7,833 bases of DNA from Clostridia bacterium (GTDB lineage: Bacteria > Aerophobota > Aerophobia > Aerophobales > AE-B3A), in NCBI GenBank assembly GCA_030610745.1, contig JAUWRC010000072.1:1-7833 (forward strand), given 5' to 3'. Every line of letters begins with the position of its first letter. The stretch's first letter is position 1. Under the pieces are notes generated by a model. That model saw only the letters and a program-made list of their open reading frames with translations, ran no database searches and was not told the DNA's origin. The translations under genes and the position numbers were made by a program. Below are positions 6,104-7,833 of the stretch, piece after piece.

Positions 6104-7833
6104 TGGTAGGAAAAATAGTAACTCTCCTTAAAAGCAGTTCTCGATACAGAGAGCGAGTAGAACATATTGAGATTTTGCCCTCTAAAGAACCTATTTATGG
6201 AAGGTTGAAAAAGCCCCTGTCCCATAGCATTAAGAATTACCTCCTCAAAAAGAGGCTCAGACTTTACAGTCACCAATGTGAGGCCATAGAGACTCTACGG
6301 GCAGGAAAAAACATTATCATAACCACCCCTACTGCATCAGGAAAAACCCTCGCCTTCAATATTCCAATCTTTGAGAGATTAGAGGAGGATAAAAGGGCTG
6401 CTGCACTTTATCTTTATCCCACAAAAGCACTATCGAATGATCAATTGAAAGTAATAAAAGAGTTTGAAATCTTAAGCAAAATAAGTGTAAATCCAAATGT
6501 ATATGATGGTGATACCCCGCCCGGCAGGAGGCCAAGAATTAGAGAGACCTCCAGGATAATAATAAGTAATCCTTATGAGCTGCACGCGGTCCTGCCCTGG
6601 CATTATAAGTGGGGAAGGTTCCTGGGCAGTTTGAAATTTGTTGTCATAGACGAGGCCCATAGATACAGGGGTGTCTTTGGTTCAAATGTAGCATTTTTAA
6701 TAAGAAGGCTGCGAAGAATATGCAATTTTTATGGCTCTCACCCTCAATTTATCTTATCCACGGCTACCCTTGCCAATCCGGTTGAATTTGGGGAAAAGCT
6801 AATTGGAGTGGGCTCCCGCCTAATCACTAGCGATGGATCGCCTAAGGGCAAGAAATACTTCATCTTTTATAACCCTTACTTTGATGGCATGGGCATGCTT
6901 TCTACCCATCAGGAGACAAGGGATTTATTCCTCTTTTTCATAAAGAATAATCTGCAAACTTTATGTTTCACTATCTCAAGGAAAATGGCAGAATTAATTG
7001 TCTCATGGTCAAAGAAAGAACTTAAAAAATCTGGATCACCCCTCACCGACAAAATCACTGCCTACCGAGCAGGTTATCTTCCAGAGGAGAGAAGGGAAAT
7101 AGAGAATAGTTTAAAAAATGGGATTTTAAGGGGTGTAACTTCTACAAATGCCCTAGAGCTGGGGATAGATATTGGTTCGCTGGATAGTGTAATAATTTCA
7201 GGATATCCAGGAACAATTATATCCACATGGCAGCAAGCAGGAAGAGCAGGAAGAGGAATTGGTGAATCTTTTGCCACCCTGGTTGCTTTCCAGGGTCCAT
7301 TAGACCAATATTTTATGAAGCATCCCAGGGTTTTCTTTGGCAGGCCTGGCGAGCACGCAATAATTGATGAGTCTAATCTTTATATAGTCTCTGGACACCT
7401 GATGTGTGCCGCCTCGGAGCTGCCTATTAAATTAGCGGAAGAGAAAATATATTTTGGGGATGGGGCCCAAGAAATTTTAAAGGCATTGGAAAAAGAGGGA
7501 TTAGTCCAGTCCACGCCAAATGGGTGGGTCTATACGGGGAAAAGAAGAGCTACAGAGACGGTTAGTCTGAACAATATTTCTTCTGAGGTATTTAAGATTA
7601 TCTGCGAGGGGCACCTGCTTGAGACAATGGATAGAGCCCAGGCATATAGAGAAGCACATAAAGGGGCGGTTCTGCTTCACCAGGGCCAGACGTATATTGT
7701 GGAAAATCTAGACCTGAAAAATTCTGTTGCTCAAGCGAAAAAGAGAGAAGTGGATTATCATACCGAAGCTATGAAGATTGTAGATATAAAGATTTTAGAA
7801 AAGGTTGAAGAAAAAGAGATAGGCAGCTTCACT
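6103..7833 (+). CDS. yprA: YprA/MrfA-type DEAH-box DNA helicase (3' partial)
   Basis: Superfamily 2 ATP-dependent helicase of the YprA group, expected to unwind damaged DNA 3'-5' for the neighbouring YprB nuclease. The frame is open for 577 codons to the window edge. Motifs in order: I TPTASGKT (75-82); Ia YPTKALSNDQ (105-114); II DEAH (183-186); III STAT (219-222); IV around LCFTISRK (287-294); V TNALELGID (348-356); VI QQAGRAGR (377-384). A winged-helix-like region follows at about 440-540, then GAVLLHQGQTYIVE, a typical YprA-family stretch. B. subtilis YprA is about 750 residues, so roughly 170 are missing, including the C-terminal DUF1998-type domain with its metal-binding cysteines. The ATG overlaps the yprB stop by one base. 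Gene order here is nuclease then helicase, the reverse of B. subtilis as I recall it. An Lhr-type helicase is a less likely alternative. Confidence 0.92.
   Translation, partial: MVGKIVTLLKSSSRYRERVEHIEILPSKEPIYGRLKKPLSHSIKNYLLKKRLRLYSHQCEAIETLRAGKNIIITTPTASGKTLAFNIPIFERLEEDKRAAALYLYPTKALSNDQLKVIKEFEILSKISVNPNVYDGDTPPGRRPRIRETSRIIISNPYELHAVLPWHYKWGRFLGSLKFVVIDEAHRYRGVFGSNVAFLIRRLRRICNFYGSHPQFILSTATLANPVEFGEKLIGVGSRLITSDGSPKGKKYFIFYNPYFDGMGMLSTHQETRDLFLFFIKNNLQTLCFTISRKMAELIVSWSKKELKKSGSPLTDKITAYRAGYLPEERREIENSLKNGILRGVTSTNALELGIDIGSLDSVIISGYPGTIISTWQQAGRAGRGIGESFATLVAFQGPLDQYFMKHPRVFFGRPGEHAIIDESNLYIVSGHLMCAASELPIKLAEEKIYFGDGAQEILKALEKEGLVQSTPNGWVYTGKRRATETVSLNNISSEVFKIICEGHLLETMDRAQAYREAHKGAVLLHQGQTYIVENLDLKNSVAQAKKREVDYHTEAMKIVDIKILEKVEEKEIGSFT

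Overview
The window is A+T-rich bacterial DNA, with genes packed on the plus strand and small degenerate repeats between and inside them. No 16S rRNA or other taxonomic marker is present. The gene content (fused E1 alpha-beta dehydrogenase, zinc polyol-type dehydrogenases, YprA/YprB helicase-nuclease pair) and the composite intergenic micro-repeats suggest an uncultured, probably anaerobic, carbohydrate-using bacterium. The phylum cannot be fixed from this sequence.

Left part, carbon metabolism (1-4659). A fused alpha-beta E1 subunit of a thiamine-diphosphate 2-oxoacid/acetoin dehydrogenase enters from the left edge. A 152-base repeat-filled gap follows. Then comes a tight three-gene run: a GatD-like zinc dehydrogenase, a second zinc dehydrogenase (10-base gap) and ribulose-phosphate 3-epimerase (3-base gap). 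Together these look like a route that oxidises a polyol or polyol phosphate to a ketose phosphate and feeds it into the pentose-phosphate pathway. The exact substrate is inference.

Middle part, gene graveyard (4656-4984). This gap holds two recognisable gene tails back to back. One is the C-terminus of a third zinc dehydrogenase on the minus strand, converging on rpe. The other is the frameshifted C-terminal winged helix of a RecG-like/AlbA_2 ATP-binding regulator on the plus strand. This is a scar of past rearrangement.

Right part, DNA repair (4985-7833). A YprB (MrfB)-type DEDDh exonuclease with a helix-hairpin-helix overlaps by one base the start of a YprA (MrfA)-type DEAH helicase, which runs off the right edge. 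In Bacillus subtilis this pair repairs mitomycin C damage independently of UvrABC.

The most unusual observation is a palindromic repeat. One copy lies between the E1 and first dehydrogenase genes. A related copy, next to a second perfect hairpin, sits inside the coding sequence of that dehydrogenase without breaking its frame. It adds about 35 residues at a place where relatives such as E. coli GatD have a short loop.
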